This document shows, one piece after another, positions 38,045 to 46,772 of a stretch of 64,000 bases of DNA. The translations under genes and the position numbers were made by a program. Below the pieces are notes generated by a model. It saw only the letters and a program-made list of their open reading frames with translations, was not told where the DNA came from and did not search any database. Numbering within the stretch: position 1 is the first letter of the stretch; every line of letters starts with the position of its first letter. Origin of the DNA: Streptomyces sp. Tu 3180 (GTDB taxonomy: Bacteria; Actinomycetota; Actinomycetes; Streptomycetales; Streptomycetaceae). The stretch covers positions 6,364,001-6,428,000 of the forward strand of contig NZ_WOXS01000002.1 in the NCBI RefSeq assembly GCF_009852415.1, written 5' to 3'.

Positions 38045-38950
38045 TCACCTCACCGGTGTGAAGTCCCGCGCTCCGATGAACGCGGGCCGTCGTGCCGGTG
38101 CCGCGAAGGGTTCCTCCGCCGCGTTCTCCACGCTGTTGAACACGATGAAGACGTTGCTGCGCGGGTAGGGCGTGATGTTGTCGCCGGAGCCGTGCATGGC
38201 GTTGCAGTCGAACCAGGTCGCCGAGCCGGCCCTGCCGGTGAACAGCCTGATGCCGTGCTCGCCCGCCATCCTGGTCAGCGCCTCGTCGGACGGGGTGCCC
38301 GCGTCCTGCATCTGCAGCGACTTCTTGTAGTTGTCCTTCGGTGTCCTGCCCGCGCAGCTCAGGAAGGTCTTGTGCGAGCCGGGCATGATCATCAGACTTC
38401 CGTTGGTGTCGTGGTTGTCGGTGAGCGCGATCGACACCGACACGGTCCGCATGCGCGGCAGGCCGTCCTCGGCGTGCCAGGTCTCGAAGTCCGAGTGCCA
38501 GTAGAAGCCGCTCGCCCCGAAGCCGGGTTTGACGTTGACGCGGGACTGGTGGACGTACACGTCCGAGCCGAGGATCTGGCGGGCCGTTCCCACCACGCGC
38601 TCGTCGCGCACGAGCGAGGCGAACACCTCGCTGATCCGGTGCACCTCGAACACCGAGCGGATGTCCTGCGACGCGGGCTCGACGACCGCGCGCTCGTCGG
38701 CGCGGACCGCCGGGTCCCGGATCAGTCCGTCCAGCTCGGCCCGGTGGAGGGTCACCTCGTCCGGGTCCAGCAGTGCGTCCACGGTCGTGAAACCGGTGTG
38801 CTCGAAGCCCAGCAGCTCGCCCTGCCCGAGGGGACCCGGCGTACCGGGCGCGGACCACACCACGGGGTCCCGGCGCGGCACCACGGCCTCGGTCCTGCCA
38901 CGGGTGGGGTACGGGTCGGTGGTCCGACGGGGGTTGGACAGCGTCGTCAT
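38045..38950 (-). CDS. ectD: Ectoine hydroxylase
   Basis: 301 aa, usual length. The EctD signature FYWHSDFETWHAEDGLPRMR contains the His and Asp of the iron-binding facial triad, and the distal His is in AMHGSGDN. This Fe(II)/2-oxoglutarate dioxygenase converts ectoine to 5-hydroxyectoine, a compatible solute, in the cytoplasm. It is the fourth gene of the ectABCD operon. Confidence 0.96.
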   Translation of the reverse strand: MTTLSNPRRTTDPYPTRGRTEAVVPRRDPVVWSAPGTPGPLGQGELLGFEHTGFTTVDALLDPDEVTLHRAELDGLIRDPAVRADERAVVEPASQDIRSVFEVHRISEVFASLVRDERVVGTARQILGSDVYVHQSRVNVKPGFGASGFYWHSDFETWHAEDGLPRMRTVSVSIALTDNHDTNGSLMIMPGSHKTFLSCAGRTPKDNYKKSLQMQDAGTPSDEALTRMAGEHGIRLFTGRAGSATWFDCNAMHGSGDNITPYPRSNVFIVFNSVENAAEEPFAAPARRPAFIGARDFTPVR

Positions 38951-38998
38951 GGCGTCCTCACGACTCCTCGGTCTGGATGTCCGCGGTCTCGGATTCCG

Positions 38999-39415
38999 TC
39001 AGCTCGTGGCCTCCCCCCAGGCATGCGGATCCGGGGGAGGGTAGACGCCGTTCTCGTCGTGATCCTCCAGACCCGTCACGGGCGGGTTGAAGACGCACAC
39101 GCAGCGGAAGTCGGTCTTGGGCCGCAGGGTGTGCCGCTCGTGCCCGTCCAGCAGATACATCGTTCCCGGCGTGATCCAGTGCCTCTCGCCCGTCTCCTCA
39201 TCGGTCAGCTCGGCCTCGCCCTCGACACAGAGCACGGCCTCGACGTGATGGGCGTACCACATCGTGGTCTCCGTCCCGGCGTACAGCGTCGTCTCGTGCA
39301 AGGAGAAGCCGACCCGCTCCCTGGCCAGCACGATGCGCTTGCTCTCCCAGGTGCCGGACGCGCCCACGACGTGCCGGTCGGTGCCCTCGATCTCCTTGAA
39401 GGAACGCACGATCAC
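38999..39415 (-). CDS. ectC: L-ectoine synthase
   Basis: 138 aa, cupin fold, usual length. It cyclises N-gamma-acetyl-diaminobutyrate to ectoine. MIVRSFKEIEGTDRHV, TMWYAHHVEAVLCVEGEAEL and PGTMYLLDGHERHTLR are the family motifs, with metal-binding residues in the cupin core. GTG 39415 is the start, after AAAGGTGA. Confidence 0.96.
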   Translation of the reverse strand: MIVRSFKEIEGTDRHVVGASGTWESKRIVLARERVGFSLHETTLYAGTETTMWYAHHVEAVLCVEGEAELTDEETGERHWITPGTMYLLDGHERHTLRPKTDFRCVCVFNPPVTGLEDHDENGVYPPPDPHAWGEATS

Positions 39416-39478
39416 GGTGGTGTCACCTTTCTTCCACGGGGGACTGATCTCCTGCGTGACCCGCAGCGCTGCGCGCGC

Positions 39479-40771
39479 TCAGCGGCGAGGAGGCCGCGGC
39501 GAAGGATCGACTTCCCGCACCGCACGGGCGAACAGCGCGATCCCTTCCTCCAGTTCCTCGTCGCTGATGGTCAACGGCGGGAACAGCTTGACGACTTCGC
39601 TGTCGGGACCCGACGTCTCCAGGAGCAGCCCCAGTTCGAAGGCGCGGGCGCAGACGAGGGAGGCGCACGAGGTGCCGGCGAACTCCACGCCCCACGCCAG
39701 GCCCCGGCCGCGCACGCCGGAGGCGCGGGCCGGCCCGTCGGTGGCGACGGTGTCCAGGGCCTGCCTGATCTGCTCGCCGCGGGCCAGGGTCTGCTTCTCC
39801 AGCCCGTCGTCGCGCCAGTACTCCTCCAGCGCGGCGGTGGCCGTCACGAAGGCCGGACTGAAGCCGCGGAAGGTGCCGTTGTGCTCCCCGGGCTCCCAGA
39901 TGTCCAGTTCGGGGCGGAACAGGGTCAGCGACATCGGCAGTCCGTATCCGCTGACGGACTTCGACAGCGTCACGATGTCCGGCGTTATGCCGGACTCCTC
40001 GAAGGAGAAGAACGCACCGGTGCGGCCGCAGCCCATCTGGATGTCGTCGATGATCAGCAGCATGTCGCTGCGCCGGCACAGTTCGGCGAGGTCACGCAGC
40101 CACTCGGCCCGCGCCACGTTGATCCCGCCCTCGCCCTGCACGGCCTCCACGATCACGGCCGCCGGGGTGTCCAGGCCGGAACCCCTGTCCCCGAGCAACC
40201 GCTCCAGCCACAGGAAGCCGGACGTCCGGTCGTCCAGGGGGTCGTCGAAGGGCACGGGGGTGGCGTGCACCAGCGGAATGCCCGCGCCCGCCCGCTTGAA
40301 GGCGTTGCCGGTGACGGCGAGGGAGCCCAACGACATGCCGTGGAAGGAATTGGTGAAGAAGACGACGGCTTCCCGGCCCTTCACCTTGCGGGCCAGCTTC
40401 AGGGCCGCCTCGACGGCATTGGTGCCGGCAGGACCCGGGAACATCACCTTGTACGGCAGTCCGCGCGGCTCCAGCACGATCTCCTGGAAAGCTTCGAGGA
40501 AAGTCCGCTTGGCGACCGTCGACATGTCGAGGGCGTGGGTGACGCCATCCTTCTCGAGGTAGTCGAGAAGCGCCCGTTTGAGGACCGGGTTGTTGTGTCC
40601 GTAATTCAGTGCGCCCGCACCGGAGAAGAAGTCCAGGTACGGTCGGCCGTTCTCGTCGTGCAGTCGGCTGCCGTTGGCGTGGTCGAATACCGTGGGCCAG
40701 TTGCGGCAATAACTGCGCACTTCGGACTCGAGTGTCTCGAAGACGTCCCGGTCGGAATCTGCAGCTGCCAT
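39479..40771 (-). CDS. ectB: Diaminobutyrate-2-oxoglutarate transaminase
   Basis: 430 aa, class III PLP aminotransferase. The PLP Lys is Lys271 in LSKSVSGYGLPM, and DDIQMGCGRTG carries the cofactor-binding Asp. It converts aspartate semialdehyde to L-2,4-diaminobutyrate, the first step of ectoine synthesis. Second gene of the operon. Confidence 0.96.
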   Translation of the reverse strand: MAAADSDRDVFETLESEVRSYCRNWPTVFDHANGSRLHDENGRPYLDFFSGAGALNYGHNNPVLKRALLDYLEKDGVTHALDMSTVAKRTFLEAFQEIVLEPRGLPYKVMFPGPAGTNAVEAALKLARKVKGREAVVFFTNSFHGMSLGSLAVTGNAFKRAGAGIPLVHATPVPFDDPLDDRTSGFLWLERLLGDRGSGLDTPAAVIVEAVQGEGGINVARAEWLRDLAELCRRSDMLLIIDDIQMGCGRTGAFFSFEESGITPDIVTLSKSVSGYGLPMSLTLFRPELDIWEPGEHNGTFRGFSPAFVTATAALEEYWRDDGLEKQTLARGEQIRQALDTVATDGPARASGVRGRGLAWGVEFAGTSCASLVCARAFELGLLLETSGPDSEVVKLFPPLTISDEELEEGIALFARAVREVDPSPRPPRR

Positions 40772-40839
40772 GAGGGCTCGCTCCTCCGGAGGGAAAGAGA
40801 AAGGAAACGGAATGCCGGTCCCGTCGATCGCGTCGGCTG

Positions 40840-41328
40840 TCAGCGCAGCGGTCCGATGCGGTACAGGAACTCGGCCTCATGGGCATCGGGAAAAAGCTCC
40901 GCGGGGAACAGCATGTCCCTTTCGAGCGGTGCCGCATGCCGCTTGGCGAACGACCGGAACAGCCTGTCCGACGCGGCGTTGTCCGGACTGACGGTCGTCT
41001 CCAGGTACCGGAGGGCGCCGGCGGCCGCCAACCGGGCGGTGAGGTGGTCCAGCATGGCACTGGCGATGCCGTGTCCCCGCTGCTCCCGATCCACGGCGAT
41101 CTGCCAGACGGCAAGGGCGTCGGGCTGCTCGGGACGGTGGAATCCTGTGACGAATCCGACCGGCGCGCCACCGCTCCGCAAAGCCACCGCGGACGTACGG
41201 GCGAATTCTTTGAACCACAGCAGGTAACTGTAGGAGGAATTCACGTCGAGCACCCCGGAATCACGGGCGATGCGCCACGCTGCGGCCCCGTTCTCGACCG
41301 TAGGGACTGTCATGGCCAGTGTGTCCAT
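40840..41328 (-). CDS. ectA: Diaminobutyrate acetyltransferase
   Basis: 162 aa from ATG 41328, 6 nt after GAGGTG; the upstream GTG 41337 overlaps that sequence. GNAT fold with the acetyl-CoA loop VDREQRGHGIASAMLD. It acetylates L-2,4-diaminobutyrate at the gamma-amino group. First gene of ectABCD, with its promoter in the long region upstream. Confidence 0.94.
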   Translation of the reverse strand: MDTLAMTVPTVENGAAAWRIARDSGVLDVNSSYSYLLWFKEFARTSAVALRSGGAPVGFVTGFHRPEQPDALAVWQIAVDREQRGHGIASAMLDHLTARLAAAGALRYLETTVSPDNAASDRLFRSFAKRHAAPLERDMLFPAELFPDAHEAEFLYRIGPLR

Positions 41329-42017
41329 GAAACACACCTCGCTCTCCCCGTGCGAACCGAACCGCGCGGTTGAGTACGCCCGGATTGACTTGCGTGTCTT
41401 CCGTGTCTGCCGGGATTGCCCCCTCCGATGGGGGCACGTGCCTTGCGGGGAGCGCCTTCGTCCCGGCCGTCCGCATGAGGACGCAGGGCGAACGCCTCCG
41501 GCTCGATGCTACGTCCGTGAGGCTGCGGAAGGCCAGGCGGGCCGACCTGTTTAGATGCGAAGAAAGGGGAAATTCCCTCGCCGGTCGCGGGGAAACCAGA
41601 ACCGTGCGGTCTGTTTCACGGGAATTTCCCGCGGAGGGCGACGGAATTCTATCAATCGGCGCCCGAGCCGGCGAACCGGTATGGCTCCGGCTCGGGGCGG
41701 GCGGGGACGCCCGTCACCGGGCCGGCCCGCCGGGTCGGTCGGAGGCGGTGCGGGATCCCCGGACGGCGGCGAGGCCCGGCGTCACCTTCCCGGCCTCCTC
41801 CGGCGGCGCGTCGTCCACCGCTCCGGTGTGCCGGGGCCGGCCGCGCCGGCTCGGGTGCGGTGGTCGTCGTGGTCCGCGCGCGTGCCGGATGCCGGTGCGG
41901 GCCGGTGGTCGTCGCGGTCGGTCGTGGGGTGCTCCCGTGTCGACGGGCCGGGGCCGTGCGCGGGGGTCCCCGCGTACGGCCCCCGGGCGTGCGCGGCGGT
42001 GGGGTGGGCGGGCCGCC
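41329..42017. other. Long intergenic region upstream of ectA
   Basis: About 690 bp without a convincing gene. It must hold the promoter of ectABCD, but no clear -10/-35 pair was found. Two 11-bp palindromes that are reverse complements of each other, GGGAAATTCCC (41567-41577) and GGGAATTTCCC (41620-41630), stand out in a locally AT-richer stretch. Confidence 0.5.
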
Positions 42018-42689
42018 TCAGTGCCGTTTGCGCTGCACCGCGACGGCCGCGAGTGCGGCGACGAGGGCCCCGGCCAGGCCGACGAGCACCTTCTTGGCCA
42101 CGGCGGCGGAGCTGCCGAGGGCGTCGCGCACGCGGTCGTGGACGCTGAGCGGCACGCCGAGGAGCGCGTTGCCGGGGGGACGCCGCGGGACGACGGGGTG
42201 GGGGTGGGTGGGGGCGGTCTGCCGCACCGTCTCCCAGGCGGTGCCGAGTGCGCGCAGCCGAACGGGGTCCATCGCCTCCTGCAGCCGGGGCAGGAGGAGG
42301 TCCTCCTCGTCCCTGATGTCCTGCCGTATCAGCGCGAAGGCCCCCCGCACCTTGTCCTCGCGCTCGGGGTCGCCGGGAGGAAGGCGTTCGACGTCCGCCA
42401 CGAGACCGTTGATCTGCTGGTGCTCCTCCTCGACCCGGGAGGTCAGTTCCTCGCCGTCCGGGACCGAGCGCCGCACCGCCGGCCACAGCACGGTCTCCTC
42501 CGCGAAGGCGTGGCTGAAGACCAGCTGGACGACCTGCTTCAGGGCCTGTTCGCGCCGGGGGCCGTCGTCGAGGGTCCGGTACTCGTTCATCAGCCGGTCC
42601 ATCTCCTCGTGGTCACGGCGTTGCCGCGCCAGGACGCTGGCGCGGCCCCCCAGCTGCTCGACGGTCTGGTCCTTGAGGGTCCTGGGCAT
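42018..42689 (-). CDS. Hemerythrin-like HHE-domain protein with C-terminal membrane helix
   Basis: 223 aa from ATG 42689, after GGGAGCG. The hemerythrin helices carry the metal ligands in RRDHEEMDRL, SHAFAEETVLWP, EEEHQQINGL and IRDEEDLLLP. A single hydrophobic helix ends the protein (about residues 198-218, KKVLVGLAGALVAALAAVAV). Such HHE proteins bind di-iron and take part in oxygen or nitric-oxide sensing. It lies in the block between the two copies of the 48-bp repeat. Confidence 0.85.
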   Translation of the reverse strand: MPRTLKDQTVEQLGGRASVLARQRRDHEEMDRLMNEYRTLDDGPRREQALKQVVQLVFSHAFAEETVLWPAVRRSVPDGEELTSRVEEEHQQINGLVADVERLPPGDPEREDKVRGAFALIRQDIRDEEDLLLPRLQEAMDPVRLRALGTAWETVRQTAPTHPHPVVPRRPPGNALLGVPLSVHDRVRDALGSSAAVAKKVLVGLAGALVAALAAVAVQRKRH

Positions 42690-42841
42690 GGCTCGCTCCC
42701 GTTCGTGCGCCGGAGAGGGGGGCCGGTGGCGCGTCCCTGCGGTCCTCCGGGCCCTTCTGCTCGGTCCGGGTACCCCGGCCCGGCCCGGCACACCGCACAA
42801 CGCCGTTCCTTCCTCGTGTTGCCCGCTCGTGCGGCAGGCCC

Positions 42842-43654
42842 CTACCGGGCCCGCCGGCCGAAGAGGACGCCGCGCGGCTCCGGCGGTGGGGGAGTGCCGG
42901 GCTTGAGCGGCCAGGCGAGGAGCATGCCGACCGCGAATCCGACCACATGGGCCACGTAGGCGACGGTGCCGGCGTCGGAAACGCCCTGGCCGGCGGAGTA
43001 GAGCGCCTGGAGCACGAACCACAGGCCCAGCACGATCCAGGCGGGCAGCCGCAGCGGCAGGAAGATCAGGAACGGCACCAGCACCCAGACCCGTGCCTTC
43101 GGGTACAGCACCAGATAGGCGCCCAGCACCCCCGCGATCGCCCCGGAGGCGCCGATCAGGGGCTCGCCGGAGCCGGCGTTGAGCAGGGCGAAGCCGTAGG
43201 AGGCCGCGTAGCCGCAGACGACGTAGAACAGCAGGAAGCGGACGTGCCCCATGCGGTCCTCGATGTTGTTGCCGAAGATCCACAGGAAGAGCAGGTTGCC
43301 CAGCAGGTGCAGCCAGCCGCCGTGCAGGAACATCGCCGTGAGGACGCTCAGCTCCGGGGACTTGTCGTAGCCGGGCGGCCCCACCACGCACCCGGGGCCC
43401 TGCGGACCCACCCCGGTGTCGCCCGTGGGCACCAGGCGCGGCATCCGGTGGTGGATCAGCTCCTGCGGCACCGCCGCGTACCGCTCCAGGAACGCCTGGA
43501 GGTCGCACAGCCGTGCGAGGGAGCTCTCGCCGGTCAGCGAACCGGCGACGCCGGGGGTGAGGAACAGGAAGACGGCGAAGTTGGCTGCGAGCAGCGCGTA
43601 CGTCACCCAGGGGGTGCGCCGCGCCGGATTCACGTCATGGACGGGGATGACCAC
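42842..43654 (-). CDS. Rhomboid-family intramembrane serine protease
   Basis: 270 aa from GTG 43654 (MVIPVHDVNPARRTPWVTY), chosen because the residues upstream look non-conserved; a TTG at 43738 would add 28 residues. Six or more helices. The active-site Ser is in GASGAIAGVLGAYL and the His in VAHVVGFAVGML; HGGWLHLLGNLLFLWIFGNN is the conserved L1/H2 region. Its last 19 codons are duplicated at 37547-37594. Confidence 0.87.
   Translation of the reverse strand: MVIPVHDVNPARRTPWVTYALLAANFAVFLFLTPGVAGSLTGESSLARLCDLQAFLERYAAVPQELIHHRMPRLVPTGDTGVGPQGPGCVVGPPGYDKSPELSVLTAMFLHGGWLHLLGNLLFLWIFGNNIEDRMGHVRFLLFYVVCGYAASYGFALLNAGSGEPLIGASGAIAGVLGAYLVLYPKARVWVLVPFLIFLPLRLPAWIVLGLWFVLQALYSAGQGVSDAGTVAYVAHVVGFAVGMLLAWPLKPGTPPPPEPRGVLFGRRAR
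42854..42901. repeat. Copy B of the 48-bp direct repeat, in the rhomboid C-terminus
   Basis: Encodes the final residues of the rhomboid protein, PGTPPPPEPRGVLFGRRAR, followed by its stop. It is 85 percent identical to copy A at 37547-37594; most of the differences are third-codon changes that keep the peptide identical. Confidence 0.6.
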
Positions 43655-43788
43655 GACCCCCTTGTGCCCGGGCGACGGCCGGCGAATCCGCGCGGGGCCG
43701 CTGAACACCGCCGTCCGGCCGTGCGTATCACTCGTCAACCGCCCGCGGCGCGGGGAAGGGGCCGCGGGGCCGACGTGAGGAACAGGCG

Positions 43789-44112
43789 ATGAACGACCGA
43801 GTGACCCGCGCGATGCACGCGCTGCCCGACGGCGAGGCCGAACTCACGCTCGTGGTGCGCCTCCCCTGGGAGGACGTCGCCCGGCTCGGCCAGGAGGCGG
43901 GGCGGCTCGCCTCCCAGATGCAGCGGCCGGTGACGCTGGACGAGGCGGCGAGCCACCGCCTGCGCTCGGTGCGGGCCACCGCCGCGCACGCGAAGCCGGC
44001 GGGGGAGCAGCCGCCGGCGGTGGCGTCCGCCGCGTCGGTGTCCTCCCTGCCGGCCCGGCCCCCGGCCGAGCAGGCACGCCAGGTGATCGACCGGATCAAC
44101 GGGACGGCGTAG
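43789..44112 (+). CDS. Small hypothetical protein
   Basis: 107 aa from ATG 43789. It is rich in Ala, Pro and charged residues with a more ordered first half (LTLVVRLPWEDVARLGQEAGRLASQMQRPVTLDEAASHRL). No family is recognised. It ends 18 bp from the convergent flavoprotein gene. Its codon bias fits a real gene. Confidence 0.65.
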   Translation: MNDRVTRAMHALPDGEAELTLVVRLPWEDVARLGQEAGRLASQMQRPVTLDEAASHRLRSVRATAAHAKPAGEQPPAVASAASVSSLPARPPAEQARQVIDRINGTA

Positions 44113-44130
44113 GCGCACGCCGGCGCCGGC

Positions 44131-45528
44131 TCACGCGGTGTCCCGGATCCTCGCCGCCGCCTTGCGGGCCGCCACCAGGACCGGGTCCCAGACCGGGGAG
44201 AACGGCGGGGCGTACCCCAGGTCCAGGGTCGTCATCTGTTCCACCGTCATCCCCGCCGTGAGGGCGACCGCCGCGATGTCGACCCGCTTGCCCGCGCCCT
44301 CGCGGCCGACGATCTGCACGCCGAGGAGGCGGCCGGTGCGCACTTCGGCGAGCATCTTCACCGTCATGGGGGAGGCGTTCGGGTAGTAGCCCGCGCGGCT
44401 GGTCGACTCGATGGTGACCGACGCGAAGCGCAGGCCCACGCGGCGGGCGTCCTTCTCGCGCAGGCCGGTGCGCGCGATCTCCAGGTCGCACACCTTGCTG
44501 ACCGCCGTGCCGACCACGCCGGGGAAGGTGGCGTAACCGCCGCCGACGTTGGCGCCGATGATCTGGCCGTGCTTGTTGGCGTGCGTGCCGAGCGGGATGT
44601 GCCGCTCCTGCCCGGAGACCAGGTCGAGCACCTCCACGCAGTCGCCGCCGGCCCAGACGTCCTCGTGCCCGCGCACCCGCATCGAGCGGTCGGTCAGCAG
44701 CCCGCCGTGCTCCCCCAGGGGGAGTCCCGCCGCCCGCGCGAGGGCCGTCTCGGGCCGCACCCCGATGCCGAGGACGACGACGTCCGCCGGATACTCCGCG
44801 TCCTCGGTGGCGACCGCCCGCACCCGGCCGTCGTCCCCCACGAGCAGCTCGGTGACCTCGGCGTCGTTGACCATGGTGATGCCCAGGCCCTCCATGGCCT
44901 CGTGCACCAGCCGCCCCATGTCGGGGTCGAGGGTGGCCATGGGCTCCTTGCCGCGGTTGACGACCGTCACCTCGTAGCCGCGGTTGATCATCGCCTCGGC
45001 CATCTCCACGCCGATGTAGCCCGCGCCGACCACCACCGCCCGGCGCCCGCGGGTGCGGGCCAGCGTGTCGAGCAGCGCCTGCCCGTCGTCCAGGGTCTGC
45101 ACCCCGTGCACCCCGGGGGCGTCCATGCCGGGCAGCTCCGGACGGATCGGCCGCGCCCCCGTCGCGATCACCAGCTTGTCGTACGACGTCCAGGACTCGG
45201 TGCCCGCGTCGACGTCGCGCGTGCGCACCCGCCTCCGGTCGAGGTCGATCTCCGTCACCTCGGTGCACAGCCGCAGGTCGATGTCGCGCGCGCGGTGCTC
45301 CTCGGGGGTGCGCGCGATCAGCCGGTCCCGCTCGGGGACGTCACCGCCCACCCAGTACGGGATGCCGCACGCCGAGTAGGAGGCGAAGTGGCCGCGTTCG
45401 AACGCCACGATCTCCAGTTCGTCCGGGCCCCTCAGCCGACGGGCCTGCGACGCCGCGGACATCCCCGCGGCGTCGCCGCCGATCACGACCAGACGTTCCC
45501 TCGCACCCCGCGCATCGCTCATGCTCAT
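44131..45528 (-). CDS. FAD/NAD(P)-dependent disulfide reductase, CoA-disulfide-reductase-like
   Basis: 465 aa. FAD motif LVVIGGDAAGMSAASQARR, the single redox Cys in YSACGIPYWVGG and the NAD motif VVVGAGYIGVEMAEA match CoA-disulfide reductases and NADH oxidases. The C-terminal dimerisation domain is present. No clear ribosome-binding site precedes ATG 45528 (or 45522), and a TAGCGT sits about 8 nt upstream, so a leaderless transcript is possible. Actinobacteria use mycothiol as main thiol, so the true substrate is uncertain. Confidence 0.82.
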   Translation of the reverse strand: MSMSDARGARERLVVIGGDAAGMSAASQARRLRGPDELEIVAFERGHFASYSACGIPYWVGGDVPERDRLIARTPEEHRARDIDLRLCTEVTEIDLDRRRVRTRDVDAGTESWTSYDKLVIATGARPIRPELPGMDAPGVHGVQTLDDGQALLDTLARTRGRRAVVVGAGYIGVEMAEAMINRGYEVTVVNRGKEPMATLDPDMGRLVHEAMEGLGITMVNDAEVTELLVGDDGRVRAVATEDAEYPADVVVLGIGVRPETALARAAGLPLGEHGGLLTDRSMRVRGHEDVWAGGDCVEVLDLVSGQERHIPLGTHANKHGQIIGANVGGGYATFPGVVGTAVSKVCDLEIARTGLREKDARRVGLRFASVTIESTSRAGYYPNASPMTVKMLAEVRTGRLLGVQIVGREGAGKRVDIAAVALTAGMTVEQMTTLDLGYAPPFSPVWDPVLVAARKAAARIRDTA

Positions 45529-45587
45529 GCGAACACGCTACGGGGGCGGGGTGGTTCGGGCCCGGTACGGGTCCGAACCGGGGCCCT

Positions 45588-46583
45588 TCAGCCCTCCGTG
45601 CCCTCCCCGCTCCCGCCCGTCCGCGGTGCCGGCCGCGCCGCCGGCCGCGGGCCCGGGGCGCTCGTCGCGGACACCGGCGCCGGCCGGCGCGGCAGCCGCG
45701 GGCGCACGGCCTTCCGCCACAGCAGGACGAGGAGGGCGGCCACCGCCGCGAACGGCAGCACCGCGCCGGCCGCCACCGCCAGCCAGCGCAGCATCGTCAC
45801 GAACGCGTCCCAGCCGCCCGCGAGCGCGTCCACGAAGCCGGGGTCGTCGTCCCGCGCGGTCCTCTCCACCGGCGTCTCGGACAGGGACAGGGTGATGGTG
45901 GCCAGGCTCGTCCGGTCCTTCAGCGACTCCTGGCGGGCGAGCAGGGCCTCCAGGTCGGCCTGACGGGTGCTCAGTTCCCCTTCCAGGGTGACCACGTCCT
46001 CGAGCTCGGTGGCCCGGTCCATCAGCTCGCGGATGCGGGCCACGCTGGCGCGCTGCGACGTGATCCGGCTCTCCACGTCGACCACCTGGTCGGTGACGTC
46101 CTGAGCCTTCGCGCTGCGTTCGAGGAGCTTGCCCGCGCCCTCCAGGTCGGCGAGGACCTCCTCGTACTCCTCGACGGGCACGCGCAGCACCACGCGCGTG
46201 TGCTCGTGCCCCTCCTCGTCGCGGGTGGTGGTCTCGTTGCCGACGTAGCCGCCCGCGTTCTCCGTGGTGGCGCGGGCCTCGTCCAGGGCCTTCGGGGCGT
46301 CCTTCACCTGCACGGTCAGCGAGGCGGTGCGGATGATGTGCTGCGCGGCGGCCTTCGGCGGCGCCGTCGTGCGGGCGCCGTCCGCCGCGCCGCCGGGCGC
46401 GCCCTGCTTGGCGCCCTCCGGCGCCGCCGCCCCGGCGTCCGCCTGCGCGGCGGCCTTGTTGTCGCCGTCCGCCGAACTGCCGGAGGCGTCGTCGGCGCCG
46501 CCGCACCCGGTGACCGCCAGGGCCGCGGACAGCAGGACCACGGCCAGGGCGTGGGCCGGTCGTACGGATCGTCGTGTGCGCAT
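45588..46583 (-). CDS. DUF4349 domain lipoprotein
   Basis: 331 aa from ATG 46583. The signal peptide ends in the lipobox LAVTGC. A low-complexity Ala/Gly linker leads to the DUF4349 domain (about 80-270; IIRTASLTVQVKDAPKALDEA, EVLADLEGAGKLLERSAKAQDVTDQVVDVESRI), with coiled-coil character, and then one C-terminal transmembrane helix and a basic tail. The function is unknown. It is divergent from hemY. Confidence 0.82.
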   Translation of the reverse strand: MRTRRSVRPAHALAVVLLSAALAVTGCGGADDASGSSADGDNKAAAQADAGAAAPEGAKQGAPGGAADGARTTAPPKAAAQHIIRTASLTVQVKDAPKALDEARATTENAGGYVGNETTTRDEEGHEHTRVVLRVPVEEYEEVLADLEGAGKLLERSAKAQDVTDQVVDVESRITSQRASVARIRELMDRATELEDVVTLEGELSTRQADLEALLARQESLKDRTSLATITLSLSETPVERTARDDDPGFVDALAGGWDAFVTMLRWLAVAAGAVLPFAAVAALLVLLWRKAVRPRLPRRPAPVSATSAPGPRPAARPAPRTGGSGEGTEG

Positions 46584-46772
46584 CTGGGTTCCCCCCGGGG
46601 TCGTGACGACTGACGTTCCTACGACGCCGGACGGGCACGGGACGTTGGCGCGAAACGGTCCCGAAGCGGTCACGGTAGGGACTCGGCCGGGACGCCCCGC
46701 AGCCGCGCCGGGGACCGGTCAGGGCCGTACGGCCCTGGTGGGGCCGCCGGCGGTGTTTGAGAAGCTGGAGCC

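Noticed and set aside
42690..43508. Upstream extension of the hemerythrin frame
   Set aside because: Covers the rhomboid gene out of frame; the HHE protein starts well at ATG 42689.
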